Position numbers and translations under genes: made by a program. The notes under the pieces were generated by a model. That model ran no database searches. It saw only the letters and a list, made by a program, of their open reading frames with translations, and was not told where the DNA came from. This document shows, one piece after another, positions 6,567 through 6,654 of a DNA stretch of 6,654 nt. The DNA is from an uncultured bacterium. Its GTDB lineage: Bacteria > Bacillota > Clostridia > TANB77 > CAG-508. Where the stretch lies: the NCBI GenBank assembly GCA_905215845.1, contig CAJMRU010000055.1, positions 1 through 6,654 of the forward strand. Direction: 5' to 3'. Every line of letters starts with the position of its first letter. Within the stretch, counting starts at the first letter, position 1.

Positions 6567-6598
6567 ATATTGCATGAAGCACTAAATAATAGCAATAT
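6567..6598. repeat. Inverted repeat just after the last gene
   Basis: ATATTGC (6567-6573) is the exact reverse complement of GCAATAT (6592-6598), with 18 bases between. It begins two bases after the exporter stop. The stem is AT-rich and has no T-run behind it on the plus strand, so it is not a convincing intrinsic terminator. It may be a weak transcript-end structure or chance. The remaining bases to 6654 show no gene. Confidence 0.35.
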
Positions 6599-6654
6599 CT
6601 GCAAAGTATTACACGAAAATGTCAAAGGATTACAGTTTACCAAAACCCATAATA

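Noticed and set aside
1..6654. CRISPR array, tRNA/rRNA genes, insertion sequence or transposase
   Set aside because: I saw no regularly spaced repeats, cloverleaf-like segments or transposase motifs on either strand.

Overview
The window holds a compact, all-plus-strand gene cluster for a ribosomally made, post-translationally modified peptide (RiPP). The DNA is very AT-rich, ribosome binding sites are strong AGGAGG types, and genes are packed with tiny gaps or overlaps. The protein families point to a Clostridia-type Firmicute (Clostridiaceae or Lachnospiraceae). The species cannot be told from this window.

Layout: the lysine/glutamate-rich tail of an unrelated or unknown gene ends at 224. 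A 69-residue precursor peptide with seven cysteines (CxCxCxxCxCxxCxxC) follows at 251-460 behind a near-perfect Shine-Dalgarno. Next is a gap of about 110 bases containing an imperfect tandem duplication and a strong hairpin plus T-run. This probably acts as a leaky terminator that keeps the precursor transcript in excess of the enzyme transcript. Downstream come a radical SAM/SPASM maturase (573-2027, CcpM type), a TIGR04066-type 'peptide maturation system' protein (2039-3139), an acyl-carrier-related small protein without the phosphopantetheine serine (3159-3419), a cytoplasmic subtilisin-family (S8) peptidase with a large C-terminal extension (3409-4860), and a peptidase-less ABC exporter (4850-6565). 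The last 89 bases hold no gene, only an inverted repeat.

Proposed working model (inference): the maturase binds the leader through its N-terminal PqqD-like domain and modifies the Cys-rich core, probably by thioether formation. The TIGR04066-type protein and the ACP-like protein assist. The S8 peptidase removes the leader inside the cell, and the ABC protein, which has no C39 peptidase domain, exports the product. I recall the family names (CLI_3235/Clo7bot-type Cys-rich peptide, CcpM, TIGR04066, ACP-related) from NCBIfam/TIGRFAM; no search was run. To my knowledge the mature product of this family has not been structurally described.

The most notable new observation is that the C-terminal half of the S8 peptidase and the TIGR04066-type protein share an ordered series of motifs. 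They therefore appear to be paralogous domains, one of them fused to a protease.
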